NCBI GenBank assembly: GCA_963755435.1 | Contig: CAVWJX010000005.1 | Location: 1,240,001-1,304,000, forward strand | Direction of reading: 5' to 3' | Length of the DNA stretch: 64,000 nt | Source: AP-15 sp963755435 | GTDB taxonomy: Bacteria > Pseudomonadota > Alphaproteobacteria > ATCC43930 > CGMCC-115725 | Shown here: piece by piece, positions 52,310 to 61,153 of the stretch | How positions within the stretch are numbered: position 1 is the first letter of the stretch | Layout: each line of letters opens with the position of its first letter | Notes under the pieces: model-generated | Seen by the model: the letters and a program-made list of their open reading frames with translations, nothing else | Told to the model about the DNA's origin: nothing | The model's database searches: none | Made by a program: the position numbers and the translations under genes

Positions 52310-54070
52310 TTACGCGCGCGCCCCCTGATAGAGCGGGCCGCGGACGATCTGGCCGGGCAATGCGTCGGTCAGCTGGCCGTGGTCGAGCAGCACCGTGCCG
52401 TTGACGATCACATGGTCGATCCCGACCGCTTCGCGCTTGACCTCCACACCGCCCGCCGGCAGCGTCGCGACCGGTTCGCGCGGTTTCGACGCGATCGTGT
52501 CGGGATTGAAGATCGTGATGTCGGCGACCTTGCCGGCGGCGATGAAGCCGCGATCGGTAATGTCGTGCATCAGCGCCGTCTTGCCGGTCAGCCGATAGAC
52601 CGCCTCTTCGAGGGTCATCACCTGCTGTTCGCGCACCCAATGCCCCAGCAAATTCGTGCTGGTTTCGTGCCGGTCGGCGGTGTGCGGCCGGCCACCGCCG
52701 TCGCTGGTGCCGATCACGGTATATTGCGAGCCAAGGATGTGCTTCTGCGTCTTCGGATCGTTGTTGCGGTCGATCGCCTGGAAGCAGGTGTTCAGGTCTT
52801 CGTCGAGCGACAGATCGAGGAAGGCGTCCATAATGCTCTTGTTCTGATCCTTCGCGATCTGCGCGACGCTCTTGCCCTCGAGATGGCGGTTCTGCCCCTT
52901 CGTCGTCATGAATACCTGGACGAGATCCCAGCGCCGGTTGAAGAAGCCGCGCGCGCGGCCGCGCCGATCGGTCATGCCACCTTGCTGCTCGATCGTCCCT
53001 TCGACCGCTTCGGCCGACAACGCCTTGCGTAGTTCGGGGTCGCGGAACGCCCGCATACGCTCTTGATAGGGCAGGGCCATGACCTTGTCCCACGTCGGCA
53101 TGCCGCGGAAGATGCCTTCGGGGTGGGTGATGTCCTCGTCCTGCGGCACATTGAGGCCGCGCTGTAGATCGAATATCGCCCCGGCAACGGTCGAGAGGCA
53201 CGAGCCGTAGCAGCGCGCACCGCTCTTGAACCCATCCTCGAGCCAGCGCAGATGCTCGACCCACTCGTCGGGGTTGGCGATCGGATCCGACATCAAGTTG
53301 TAGATCGACGGCCGTCCGGTGCGCGCCGCCAGCTGGCGGGCGACCTCACGGGTCTGTTTGGTGCCGCCCGGCGCGCCGCCGGCAACCTGGAACACGCCGG
53401 TGCCGAGTTCGCCGAGCACACTGGCAAGCGCCCAACGCTCGGCGTCGTCACCGACTCCGGCCGGGTCGCCGCGATCTTTCGGGGCCGTCGAGAAGCCGAG
53501 TGCACCGTCATGCATCGCCTCGCGAACCAGCCGCTGCATGGCAGCCATTTCCTCGGGGGTCGCCTGCCGCTCGGAGGAAGCCTCGCCCATCACATAGCGG
53601 CGGACGCCCGAATGGCCGACCAAGGTGCCGACGTTGATGCCGCGCCGCTTGCCGAGGGCATTCAGATAGTCGCCGACCAATTCCCAGGTCACGTCGACCC
53701 CGGCTTTCATGACCGGGAGCGGGATCTGTTCCGCGTCGGAGAAGAATTCGAGGTACCACTCGCTATCGCCGGGCCGAACCGGGGCGATGACCTGGCCGCA
53801 TTGGCCGACGACAACCGTGGTATGGCCGTTATGCACCCACGAGCCGCAATAGGGGTCCCAGACCGCCTGCGGGTCGAAATGGGTATGATGGTCGATAAAT
53901 CCGGGCGCCACGACCCGCCCTTCGGCATCGATCGTGCGCTTGGCGGCGGCGCCGGCGTACTTGCCGACTCCGACGATCTTGCCGTCCTGCACCGCCACAT
54001 CTGCCGCGAACGCCGGTTCCCCCGAACCGTCCACGACGCGCCCGTTTTTGATCAAAAGATCATACGCCAT
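52310..54070 (-). CDS. Amidohydrolase 3 family, N-acyl-D-amino-acid deacylase-like
   Basis: A 586-residue metal-dependent hydrolase. The N-terminal D-L-L-I-K-N-G-R-V-V-D-G-S-G strand and A-P-G-F-I-D-H-H-T-H-F-D (61-66) are typical of D-aminoacylases and dihydroorotase-like enzymes; G-H-S-G-V-R-R and V-I-G-T-S-D-G-G follow. It lacks a signal peptide. GGAG lies 9 nt before the ATG at 54070. N-acyl-D-amino acids are the family default; the real substrate is unverified. Confidence 0.87.
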   Translation of the reverse strand: MAYDLLIKNGRVVDGSGEPAFAADVAVQDGKIVGVGKYAGAAAKRTIDAEGRVVAPGFIDHHTHFDPQAVWDPYCGSWVHNGHTTVVVGQCGQVIAPVRPGDSEWYLEFFSDAEQIPLPVMKAGVDVTWELVGDYLNALGKRRGINVGTLVGHSGVRRYVMGEASSERQATPEEMAAMQRLVREAMHDGALGFSTAPKDRGDPAGVGDDAERWALASVLGELGTGVFQVAGGAPGGTKQTREVARQLAARTGRPSIYNLMSDPIANPDEWVEHLRWLEDGFKSGARCYGSCLSTVAGAIFDLQRGLNVPQDEDITHPEGIFRGMPTWDKVMALPYQERMRAFRDPELRKALSAEAVEGTIEQQGGMTDRRGRARGFFNRRWDLVQVFMTTKGQNRHLEGKSVAQIAKDQNKSIMDAFLDLSLDEDLNTCFQAIDRNNDPKTQKHILGSQYTVIGTSDGGGRPHTADRHETSTNLLGHWVREQQVMTLEEAVYRLTGKTALMHDITDRGFIAAGKVADITIFNPDTIASKPREPVATLPAGGVEVKREAVGIDHVIVNGTVLLDHGQLTDALPGQIVRGPLYQGARA

Positions 54071-54432
54071 GATTTGTTTCTCCTCGTTGCCCCGCCCGGT
54101 TCGAGCCTGGGCCGTCGTGGCGGGCCCTTCCCACCGGGGCCGGTGCCCGCCCCGCACCCTTCGAAAGATGCGAAACGAATCCTACGCTTCGCCATTGCGT
54201 CCAGCAACAACTTCCCCTTGATTGTGGCGTTTCGGGTCACAAACAAACTCTGCTGATCGGTTTTGCACCATGACTTATGAATATTGTGCATTTATCGGAT
54301 GCAAATGATTCATTGGCTTGGACTCGAGGCGACCAACCTGCTATCGCCCGTCGGCGACGAGCCGCGGTCGCACCGAGCCCGCCGGTCGCGGCATCGCTGC
54401 GTCTTCTTTTGATATCGAAAGGCCGGGAAATC

Positions 54433-54876
54433 ATGATACCGCTTCGCCTCGCCGGCGCCGCCGTGGCGCTTGCCATGATCGCCGCCGGTGCGCGCTTGGG
54501 GCACGCCGCTGCGGCGCCAAGCCAGGTGATCGAGATGCCAGACGGACTGAAATACATCGATACCAAGCAGGGCGACGGCGCGGTCGCCGCTGCCGGGGAC
54601 AAGGTCTCCGTCGATTACACCGGGTGGCTTTACAAGGACGGGGCCAAGGGCGCCAAGTTCGACAGCTCGCTCGATCGCGGCCAGCCATTCCAATTCACCC
54701 TTGGCGCCCACCAGGTGATCGCCGGCTGGGACGAAGGGGTGGCCGGCATGAAAGTTGGCGGCGAGCGCACCCTGATCATCCCGCCCGAACTCGGCTACGG
54801 TGCGCGAGGCGCCGGCGGCGTGATCCCGCCCAACGCCACTCTAATGTTCGACGTCAAGCTGTTGGCGGTGCAGTAG
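54433..54876 (+). CDS. Exported FKBP-type peptidyl-prolyl isomerase
   Basis: A 147-residue protein: signal peptide 1-28 (A-G-A-A-V-A-L-A-M-I-A-A, cut near H-A-A-A), then one FKBP domain from about 38. The domain motifs V-S-V-D-Y-T-G-W-L, F-D-S-S-L-D-R-G-Q-P-F, V-I-A-G-W-D-E-G-V and L-G-Y-G-A-R-G are all present. It speeds prolyl isomerisation of exported proteins in the periplasm. The ATG at 54433 follows GGGAA; upstream in-frame starts give no signal peptide. Confidence 0.92.
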   Translation: MIPLRLAGAAVALAMIAAGARLGHAAAAPSQVIEMPDGLKYIDTKQGDGAVAAAGDKVSVDYTGWLYKDGAKGAKFDSSLDRGQPFQFTLGAHQVIAGWDEGVAGMKVGGERTLIIPPELGYGARGAGGVIPPNATLMFDVKLLAVQ

Positions 54877-54942
54877 CCCCAGCGGTCAGCCGCGATCGAT
54901 CTGAACCGTAGGTAAGAAACACCATAAACGACGGAGGAAGCG

Positions 54943-55182
54943 ATGTCAGTCGACCGGGATATCGGCGGCCTGGAGATCGGCCATACCGAGGCGGGCGCTG
55001 CGCTCTCGGGGTTTACTGACGACGCCTTTGACGCCCGCTATGCCGAAAAGCAATCCGCGCCTCTCGGCAGCAGCGGCAACAGCACCACCGGCGGAGCCCA
55101 GGCCGGGCCGCAGCGCCCGCGCAGTCGCAATTCTTATATGCGCGCCCGCGCCCGCCGTCTGGCCGCCGCCGCGCAATCCTGA
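54943..55182 (+). CDS. Small hypothetical protein
   Basis: A 79-residue protein whose ATG follows GGAGG at 6 nt. It is acidic in the first half and Ser/Gly-rich then arginine-rich at the end (R-A-R-A-R-R-L). No domain is recognised. It precedes the LLM genes by 39 nt and may be the leader gene of that operon. Confidence 0.5.
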   Translation: MSVDRDIGGLEIGHTEAGAALSGFTDDAFDARYAEKQSAPLGSSGNSTTGGAQAGPQRPRSRNSYMRARARRLAAAAQS

Positions 55183-55221
55183 TCGGCCGTCCGAAATCCC
55201 GAAAGGTTGCGGAGGCGAGCG

Positions 55222-56046
55222 ATGCGGATCGGGATCCATCTGCCGCATATCGGGCGCAAGGCCGGGCCGCAAGCGATCCGGCGCGCCGCGGTCCAGGCCG
55301 AGGAGTTGGGCTTTGCCGACGCCTGGGCGAGCGAGCACATCATCCTGCCCAGGGACGCGCCCTATCCGCCCTCGGCAATCTTCTACGATCCGGTATTGAC
55401 CCTGACCTGGGCCGCCGCCTGCACCAGCCGGATCGGGCTCGGCACCAGCGTCCTGGTGCTGCCGATGCGCCATCCGTTGCCGCTTGCCAAGGAATTGGCG
55501 ACGTTGCAGAACCTATCCGAGGGGCGGCTGATCCTCGGCGCCGGGGTCGGCTGGCTCGAAGCCGAGTTCGCCGCGCTGGGGGTGCCGTTCACCGAGCGCG
55601 GCCGGCGTATGGACGAAGGCATCGCCTTGATGCGCGCGGTGTGGAGCTGGGACCCGGTGAGCTTTACCGCGCGCCACATCCCGGCGGTGATCGAAAACAT
55701 GCGGATGCTGCCGCAGCCTGAAAAGCCGATCCCGATCTGGATCGGCGGCAGCTCGGAGCGGGCTCTGACGCGTGCGTTGCGGCTCGATGGCTGGCACGGC
55801 TCGCGAGTCTCGCCCGAGCAGGCCTCCTCGATCGCGCGCCGGTTGCGCACCGTGCGCCCGGAGCCCGAATTCGCGATCTCGGTCCGCAGTAGCTGGGACG
55901 GCAAGGACGAGGCGGCGCTCGCCGCCCGGCTCGCCGGCTATGCCGAGGCCGGCGTCGGCCACGTGCTGGTCGAGCCCGCCGAGCGCACCCTCGACGACTG
56001 GCTCGCCGCAGTCGAGCGGATCGCTCGGGTGGTGGCAAAGCTTTGA
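55222..56046 (+). CDS. LLM-class flavin-dependent oxidoreductase
   Basis: A 274-residue luciferase-like TIM barrel. R-I-G-I-H-L-P-H-I-G at the start, A-E-E-L-G-F-A-D-A-W-A-S-E-H, L-G-T-S-V-L-V-L-P and L-G-A-G-V-G-W-L-E-A-E-F mark the F420/FMN-binding subgroup (TIGR03619-like). GGAGG lies 5 nt before the ATG. It is the first of two adjacent LLM genes, followed by a dioxygenase. Whether the cofactor is F420 or FMN cannot be decided here. Confidence 0.88.
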   Translation: MRIGIHLPHIGRKAGPQAIRRAAVQAEELGFADAWASEHIILPRDAPYPPSAIFYDPVLTLTWAAACTSRIGLGTSVLVLPMRHPLPLAKELATLQNLSEGRLILGAGVGWLEAEFAALGVPFTERGRRMDEGIALMRAVWSWDPVSFTARHIPAVIENMRMLPQPEKPIPIWIGGSSERALTRALRLDGWHGSRVSPEQASSIARRLRTVRPEPEFAISVRSSWDGKDEAALAARLAGYAEAGVGHVLVEPAERTLDDWLAAVERIARVVAKL

Positions 56047-56082
56047 GATAGCGGCCCACGGCGACGAGCTCGGAGTTTGACG

Positions 56083-57120
56083 ATGAAACTGGCGATCGCG
56101 CTCAGGGTCTCGGCCGCAGCCGGCATCGATATGGATCTGGTACGCGAAGCCGAGCGGCTCGGCTATGAAGCGGTGTGGTGCGGCGAGGCCTACGGCACCG
56201 ACGCGGTATCGCCGGTCGCCTGGGTCTTGGCCCAGACCACGCGGATCAAGGCCGGCACCAGCATCATGCAGATGCCGGCGCGCACTCCGGCCTGCGCCGC
56301 GATGACGGCGATGACTTTGCAGGCGCTCTCCGGCAATCGCTTTCTGTGCGGCATCGGCCCGTCGGGGCCGCAGGTGATCGAAGGCTGGCACGGCGTGCCG
56401 TTCGGCAAGCCGCTCGCCCGCACCCGCGAATACATCGCCATCATCCGCCAGATCCTCGAGCGCAAGGCGCCGCTCGAATTTCACGGCGAACACTATCAGA
56501 TCCCGTACACCGGGCCGGGCTCGACCGGGCTCGCCAAGCCCTTGCGCAGCATCATCCACGGCGACCCGAGCCTGAAAATCTACACCGCGGCGGTCGCCCC
56601 GGCGGGGCTGCGCACCGCCGGCGAGGTGGCCGACGGGACCCTGCCGTTCTTCATGTCGCCGGAGCAGGCCGGGGCGATCACCGCACCGATCCTCGAAGGC
56701 ATCGCCAAGGCCGGCAATGGCAAAACCCTCGCGGATTTCGATGTGGCACCTTATCTACGGGTCAGCATCGGCGACGATGTCGCGGCCTGCCGCGATGCGA
56801 TCCGGCCCAATCTGGCGCTCTATATCGGCGGTATGGGCGCGCGCTCGAAGAACTATTACAACGACCTGGCCATACGCATGGGCTACGCGGCGGCGGCGGC
56901 AACGATTCAGGAGCACTATCTCGCCGGCCGCCGCAAGGAGGCCGAGGCCGAAGTGCCCGACGCGCTGATCGACGAAACGTCGCTGATCGGCCCGAAAGAG
57001 CGCATCCGCGACCGGCTGCAGGCCTGGAAGGATCTCGCCCGCGACCACCGGGTCGGCTCGCTGGTGCTGGCCGGGGCTGATGTCGCAGCGTTGCGCCTGG
57101 TCGCCGAAGCGGTCTCGTGA
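56083..57120 (+). CDS. LLM-class flavin-dependent oxidoreductase
   Basis: A 345-residue luciferase-like enzyme of the F420-dependent type. E-A-E-R-L-G-Y-E-A-V-W-C-G-E-A-Y-G, A-G-T-S-I-M-Q-M-P-A-R-T and G-I-G-P-S-G-P-Q-V are the family landmarks. The ATG at 56083 follows GGAG. It shares an operon with the LLM gene 36 nt upstream and the dioxygenase 16 nt downstream. Substrate unknown. Confidence 0.88.
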   Translation: MKLAIALRVSAAAGIDMDLVREAERLGYEAVWCGEAYGTDAVSPVAWVLAQTTRIKAGTSIMQMPARTPACAAMTAMTLQALSGNRFLCGIGPSGPQVIEGWHGVPFGKPLARTREYIAIIRQILERKAPLEFHGEHYQIPYTGPGSTGLAKPLRSIIHGDPSLKIYTAAVAPAGLRTAGEVADGTLPFFMSPEQAGAITAPILEGIAKAGNGKTLADFDVAPYLRVSIGDDVAACRDAIRPNLALYIGGMGARSKNYYNDLAIRMGYAAAAATIQEHYLAGRRKEAEAEVPDALIDETSLIGPKERIRDRLQAWKDLARDHRVGSLVLAGADVAALRLVAEAVS

Positions 57121-57136
57121 GAGAGGCGGGGCAGGG

Positions 57137-57859
57137 ATGAGCGGCTCGCAGCGCGCACTCGCCGCGACGATCGAACAGACGGGCTTCGCCTTTGTCCAGG
57201 CGCCGCAGATGGCGGGGCTGCTCGGCGAGCCTGCATTGGACGATTGGCAATCTTTTGCCGCCAGCTGGAATGACCTCGGGGTCGACGCCTATATGGCCGA
57301 TGGCGGCCGCTATCGCCGTCGCCGCTTTGCCGCGCTGCGCGCCAGCCCAGCCGGGATTGTGCGCAAGCCGCATCAGCCGCACTACCAGAGCCAGGACTAC
57401 AACCCGCTCAACGGCGGCGTCGAGCGCTGGTTCGACCCGGTCACCGAGGACGTCATCCGTCATCCAGCTCTCGGCGCGATCCTGCGCACCTGCCATGAGC
57501 TGTTCGATCGGATGACTCCGGCGGCGATCCGACCCGAGGCGTGGCACGTCGAGCTGCACCAGTTCCGCATCGAGGCGCGGGCGGGCCAGCAGGGCCGGCC
57601 GACACCGGAAGGTATGCATCGCGACGGGGTCGACTGGGTGCTGGTGCTGATGGTGCGCCGCGAGAATGTCGAGAGCGGCGAGACCACGATCTACGATCGG
57701 GCCAAGCGTCCGCTCGGCAGCTTCACCCTGACCCGGCCGCTCAATTCGGCCCTGGTCGACGATAGCCGCGTCTTTCACGGCGTTACCCCGGTCGAGCCGC
57801 TCGATCCGCGCCGCCCGGCCTATCGCGACGTCTTGGTGGTGACGTTCCGGCGCGAATGA
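57137..57859 (+). CDS. 2OG-Fe dioxygenase-family protein
   Basis: A 240-residue jelly-roll enzyme. The iron-binding H161-x-D163 is in G-M-H-R-D-G-V-D-W and the distal histidine H214 in V-F-H-G-V-T-P; the 2-oxoglutarate arginine is probably in the downstream R-R-P-A-Y-R-D. This pattern matches the 2OG-Fe dioxygenase group that includes free L-amino-acid (isoleucine) hydroxylases. The ATG at 57137 follows GGGGCAGGG. Third gene of the LLM operon. Confidence 0.85.
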   Translation: MSGSQRALAATIEQTGFAFVQAPQMAGLLGEPALDDWQSFAASWNDLGVDAYMADGGRYRRRRFAALRASPAGIVRKPHQPHYQSQDYNPLNGGVERWFDPVTEDVIRHPALGAILRTCHELFDRMTPAAIRPEAWHVELHQFRIEARAGQQGRPTPEGMHRDGVDWVLVLMVRRENVESGETTIYDRAKRPLGSFTLTRPLNSALVDDSRVFHGVTPVEPLDPRRPAYRDVLVVTFRRE

Positions 57860-57982
57860 CTGCCGGGCGCGAATGACCGACCGAACGTTTGGGCGGGTTA
57901 GGCATCGGGCGGCTGCGCCTGGGCGTGATCCTCTGCGGCTACGGAGCGGCGGGGCTTTTCTATGTCAGCTGCTTGTCGGCGG

Positions 57983-58008
57983 GGAACGCGCTGCGCGAGA
58001 GGGAGGTT
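57983..58008 (+). promoter_or_regulatory. Possible EcfG-like promoter for the peptidoglycan-binding gene
   Basis: GGAAC (57983-57987), 17 nt, GGTT (58005-58008): one mismatch to GGAAC-N16/17-CGTT. It lies 48 nt before the ATG at 58057. Confidence 0.3.
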
Positions 58009-58056
58009 TGCGCGGACGAGCGCAGCATGCGCCAGAAACAGATTTGGAGGTATATG

Positions 58057-58647
58057 ATGAAGCGGCTCATCCTGGCGACGGCCTCGGCGGTCGCCCTCGC
58101 AATCGCCGGCACCGGCCCGATTTACGCCGCCAGCAACACCATGCCGAGCGCGACGCCGCCAGCCACGTCGCCCACCGCCACGTCGCCAACCGGCCAGGCC
58201 GCAACCGATCAGTCGTCAACCGGCGCCGCGCAATCGCCGATGCCGCAGACCGGCGCGAACCAGCCGGTAACGCCTTCGCCGTACGCGAACGCTAATCCCG
58301 GCCAGCCAAATATGGCCACCGCGCCGGTCTCGCGCAGCGAGGTCCGTCAGGCGCAGCAGCAGCTGCGGCAGGATCACCTGTACCGCGGCAGGATCGACGG
58401 CATTGTAGGCTCCGAAACCCGTCAGGCATTGCAGCGCTATCAGCGCAAGAACGGCCTGCCGGTGACCGCGCAGCTTGACCAGGATACGATGAACAGCCTC
58501 ATCGGCAACGGTCAGGGGTCGAGCGCGCCGCCGGAGACTGGCGCCATGGCGCCTGCGAACGGGGCGGGCAGCCCTGGAGCGGCCATGCCGAACGCCGGCG
58601 CCAATCCGCCGAGCCCGGGCGCGACCACGCCGAACACTGGCAGATAG
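58057..58647 (+). CDS. Exported peptidoglycan-binding-domain protein
   Basis: A 196-residue exported protein. Signal peptide 1-24 (L-A-T-A-S-A-V-A-L-A-I-A-G, then I-Y-A-A). A Pro/Thr/Ser/Ala-rich spacer (25-85) leads to a PG_binding_1 domain at about 90-150 (V-R-Q-A-Q-Q-Q-L-R-Q, D-G-I-V-G-S-E-T-R-Q-A-L-Q-R-Y-Q). The C-terminus is again Pro/Gly/Ala-rich. The second of two adjacent ATGs (58057) is best spaced (6 nt) from GGAGG. Likely periplasmic cell-wall binder. Confidence 0.85.
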   Translation: MKRLILATASAVALAIAGTGPIYAASNTMPSATPPATSPTATSPTGQAATDQSSTGAAQSPMPQTGANQPVTPSPYANANPGQPNMATAPVSRSEVRQAQQQLRQDHLYRGRIDGIVGSETRQALQRYQRKNGLPVTAQLDQDTMNSLIGNGQGSSAPPETGAMAPANGAGSPGAAMPNAGANPPSPGATTPNTGR

Positions 58648-58662
58648 CCGAACCCGACGACG

Positions 58663-58694
58663 GGCCCGCCGCGGTGGCGAGCGGGCCTCTTTCG
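58663..58694 (+). terminator. Terminator after the peptidoglycan-binding gene
   Basis: GGCCCGC / GCGGGCC (58663-58669 and 58681-58687) with an 11-nt loop, followed by TCTTTC, 15 nt after the stop codon. Confidence 0.5.
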
Positions 58695-58874
58695 GCGCAC
58701 CCCTAGAAATCTCTCTTGGCTCGACACGAGCGCCGCTCTGGCGACAGGCTTGGTTCGGCGACGCTGGTAATATGGGCGCGGGGGCTGGACTCGGCGGCAG
58801 TCGCGTACCACTCTCGACCGTCGGCGGGAACGGCGTCCGGGCGTGGCGCCAAACCCGGACGAGAGGGGAAAGAA

Positions 58875-59675
58875 ATGGCCGAGACTGATGTCGAGAGCCT
58901 GGTCGAATACGCTCGCTCGGATCGGGTCGCCACCCTGACCCTCAATCGGCCGGATCGGCTGAACGCATTCAGCGACGATCTGGTGCGGCATTTGGCCGAG
59001 GCCTTGCGTCGCTTCGATCTCGATCCCGAGGCCGAAGTCGCCATCATCTGCGGCGCCGGCCGCGCTTTTTCCAGCGGCGCCGACGTGCATCAGCGCCAGC
59101 TGCGCCGGCGCGAGGAATTCCTGCAACATGGCGGGCCGCAGGGCTGGGGCGCCAACTCGGCCGATTTGTTGACCCGATCGGTCAACTGGAAGCCGGTCAT
59201 TGCCGCACCGCACGGCTACGCGATGGGGCTGGCGCTCGGCATCGTGCTCGAATGCGATCTGATCGTCGCCGCGGCCGGGACCAAATTCCAGGTGACCGAA
59301 ACCTCGCGTGGGCTCGGCGGCTCGAAATACTGGGCTTTATTGAATTTCCGCGGGGGTGCGGCTTTCGCCAGCGAGGTCGCGCTGACCGGCCGCTTCTTTA
59401 CCGCCGAGGAGGCGCTGGCGGCCGGCATCGTCAACCGAGTGGCGCCAGCGGGCGAGCATCTCGTAGCTGCGCGCGAACTTGCCGTCGAGATTGCCCAGAA
59501 CCCGCCGCTTTCGGTGCGCGCGACGGTGCGCACCCGACGCTGGTACATGGAGCGGCTCGAGAGCGAGGTGGCAATGCAGACCGCACCCTTGAAGCTCTAT
59601 CTGACCGAGGATTTTCACGAAGCGGCGCGCGCCTTTGCCGAAAAGCGCCGGCCGGGGCCGTTCAAGGGCCGCTGA
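58875..59675 (+). CDS. Enoyl-CoA hydratase/isomerase-family protein
   Basis: A 266-residue crotonase-fold enzyme. L-N-R-P-D-R-L-N-A-F, the oxyanion region A-F-S-S-G-A-D-V-H, and A-P-H-G-Y-A-M-G-L-A-L-G are present. The first catalytic glutamate position of true hydratases is A-L-G-I here and the second is in V-T-E-T-S-R-G-L, so the exact reaction is uncertain. GAGAGGGGAAAG precedes the ATG at 58875. Confidence 0.9.
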   Translation: MAETDVESLVEYARSDRVATLTLNRPDRLNAFSDDLVRHLAEALRRFDLDPEAEVAIICGAGRAFSSGADVHQRQLRRREEFLQHGGPQGWGANSADLLTRSVNWKPVIAAPHGYAMGLALGIVLECDLIVAAAGTKFQVTETSRGLGGSKYWALLNFRGGAAFASEVALTGRFFTAEEALAAGIVNRVAPAGEHLVAARELAVEIAQNPPLSVRATVRTRRWYMERLESEVAMQTAPLKLYLTEDFHEAARAFAEKRRPGPFKGR

Positions 59676-59707
59676 GGCGCGTGGCGATTGAAGGGACGAA
59701 TTTGGCG

Positions 59708-60220
59708 ATGATCACGTCAGCTTATGTGCGCACCATGGCGGCATACAACGCCGAGATGAACCGGCGCTTCTACGGCGCCGCGGCCCGGCTGTCGGACGCC
59801 GAGCGGCAGGCGCCGCGCGGCGCGTTCTGGGGCTCGATCCAGGGAACCTTGACCCATATCCTTTGGGGCGACCGGCAGTGGATGTCGCGCTTCGACGATT
59901 GGGAGAAGCCCACGACCCCAATCAAAGAAAGTGCGCGGATGATCGCGGGCTTCGCCGAGCTCGCCGTGGCACGCGAACAGGCCGACGCCAGTATAACACG
60001 CTGGGCGCACAAGATTGATGATGCTTGGCTCGGTCAAGACCTGGTCTGGTTCAGCGGTGCGGCTAATCGCGAGATGCGTGCGCCGAAGCGGCTGCTGGTA
60101 GCACACTTCTTTAACCACCAGACCCATCATCGGGGTCAGGCGCACGCGATGCTGACCGCCGCCGGGCAGGAAACCGGCGACACCGACCTGTTCCTGCTGA
60201 TCCCCGACATCATCGCCTGA
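59708..60220 (+). CDS. DinB-family protein
   Basis: A 170-residue four-helix DinB/YfiT-like protein. The metal-binding histidine triad is H51 in L-T-H-I-L-W-G-D and the pair in N-H-Q-T-H-H-R-G-Q. Relatives are metal-dependent thiol transferases or have unknown roles. Start ATG at 59708; TTG at 59702 is an alternative nearer to AAGGGA. It follows the enoyl-CoA hydratase by 32 nt, probably in one transcript. Confidence 0.88.
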   Translation: MITSAYVRTMAAYNAEMNRRFYGAAARLSDAERQAPRGAFWGSIQGTLTHILWGDRQWMSRFDDWEKPTTPIKESARMIAGFAELAVAREQADASITRWAHKIDDAWLGQDLVWFSGAANREMRAPKRLLVAHFFNHQTHHRGQAHAMLTAAGQETGDTDLFLLIPDIIA

Positions 60221-60344
60221 GCGGACGGCCGCCGGGCGGCCGCGGGTTTGCGCCGATTCGCCTCCGGGATTATGATCACCCAAAGAAAAAGCCGGCCTCG
60301 ATCGCTGATCGCCAGCCGGCTCGCGAATTTCGGGGAGAAAAGCC

Positions 60345-60869
60345 ATGGGAGCAATCGCTGGAATGGTCGGGACCGGAAAGGTCGGTGCGGGAGTGGTCGG
60401 GGCCGTTTTGCTGCTGACTGCGCTGGCGCCGGCCGGGCGGGCTGACGGCGGTGGCAACAGCAGCAGCGTGCGCTGGCAGACGATGATCGGCATCATCCAG
60501 CCGGGTAACGTGGTCGGCGGCATTGGCGGCGGCATGCAGCCATGGTCGGCACTCGGCGGCCACGCCTATGTCGATCTGGCCGACGGCACCGTAGACTTCG
60601 AGGTCAGAGGCCTCGTCCTCGCCGGCGGCAACGGCATCGGCACGCGGGCCACCGTGACCCAGGTCAAGGGAACCCTGGTGTGCGCCCCCAAATCGGCGAG
60701 CCCGGTGGCGATCGACACCCCGCTCGTCGCCTTGAGCGCCAAGGGCAACGCCGAGTTCGACGGCTCGTTCAACTCGTCGACGGCCGGCTGCAACGCCGCC
60801 GACGTCGCCTTCCTGATCCGAATATCGGCCAATCGCTGGATCGCCAACGGCGCGGTCCGCTCACCCTGA
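60345..60869 (+). CDS. Exported hypothetical protein
   Basis: A 174-residue protein with a signal peptide (1-33; V-V-G-A-V-L-L-L-T-A-L-A, then G-R-A-D) and a beta-rich body with two cysteines (L-V-C-A-P-K and A-G-C-N). GGGGAG precedes the ATG at 9 nt. No family is recognised. No supported gene lies in the 284 bp that follow it. Confidence 0.7.
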   Translation: MGAIAGMVGTGKVGAGVVGAVLLLTALAPAGRADGGGNSSSVRWQTMIGIIQPGNVVGGIGGGMQPWSALGGHAYVDLADGTVDFEVRGLVLAGGNGIGTRATVTQVKGTLVCAPKSASPVAIDTPLVALSAKGNAEFDGSFNSSTAGCNAADVAFLIRISANRWIANGAVRSP

Positions 60870-61153
60870 GCGATCAGCTGGCCCGGCGGCAGGAAGGTCC
60901 GCGTCGCGAAAGCTCCGGCGCACAGCTGATTGCTGCCTTTGCCGGGGCCCGAGCTTACGCTATCCTTGCATCGCTGGGCGGGGGCGGCAGCAATGACCTA
61001 TTGCGACATCGTCTGCGGTGATCAGGGCCGGATCGACCCGATTGTCAGAGTCCAGGACCGGGCCGAGAGTTTGGCGAGCGGCAGCATCGCTGGAGCGCCG
61101 GCCCGCTGCTGAGCGAACGAATGACGGCATGCCCTTTGCCTCCCGGCCAATCC

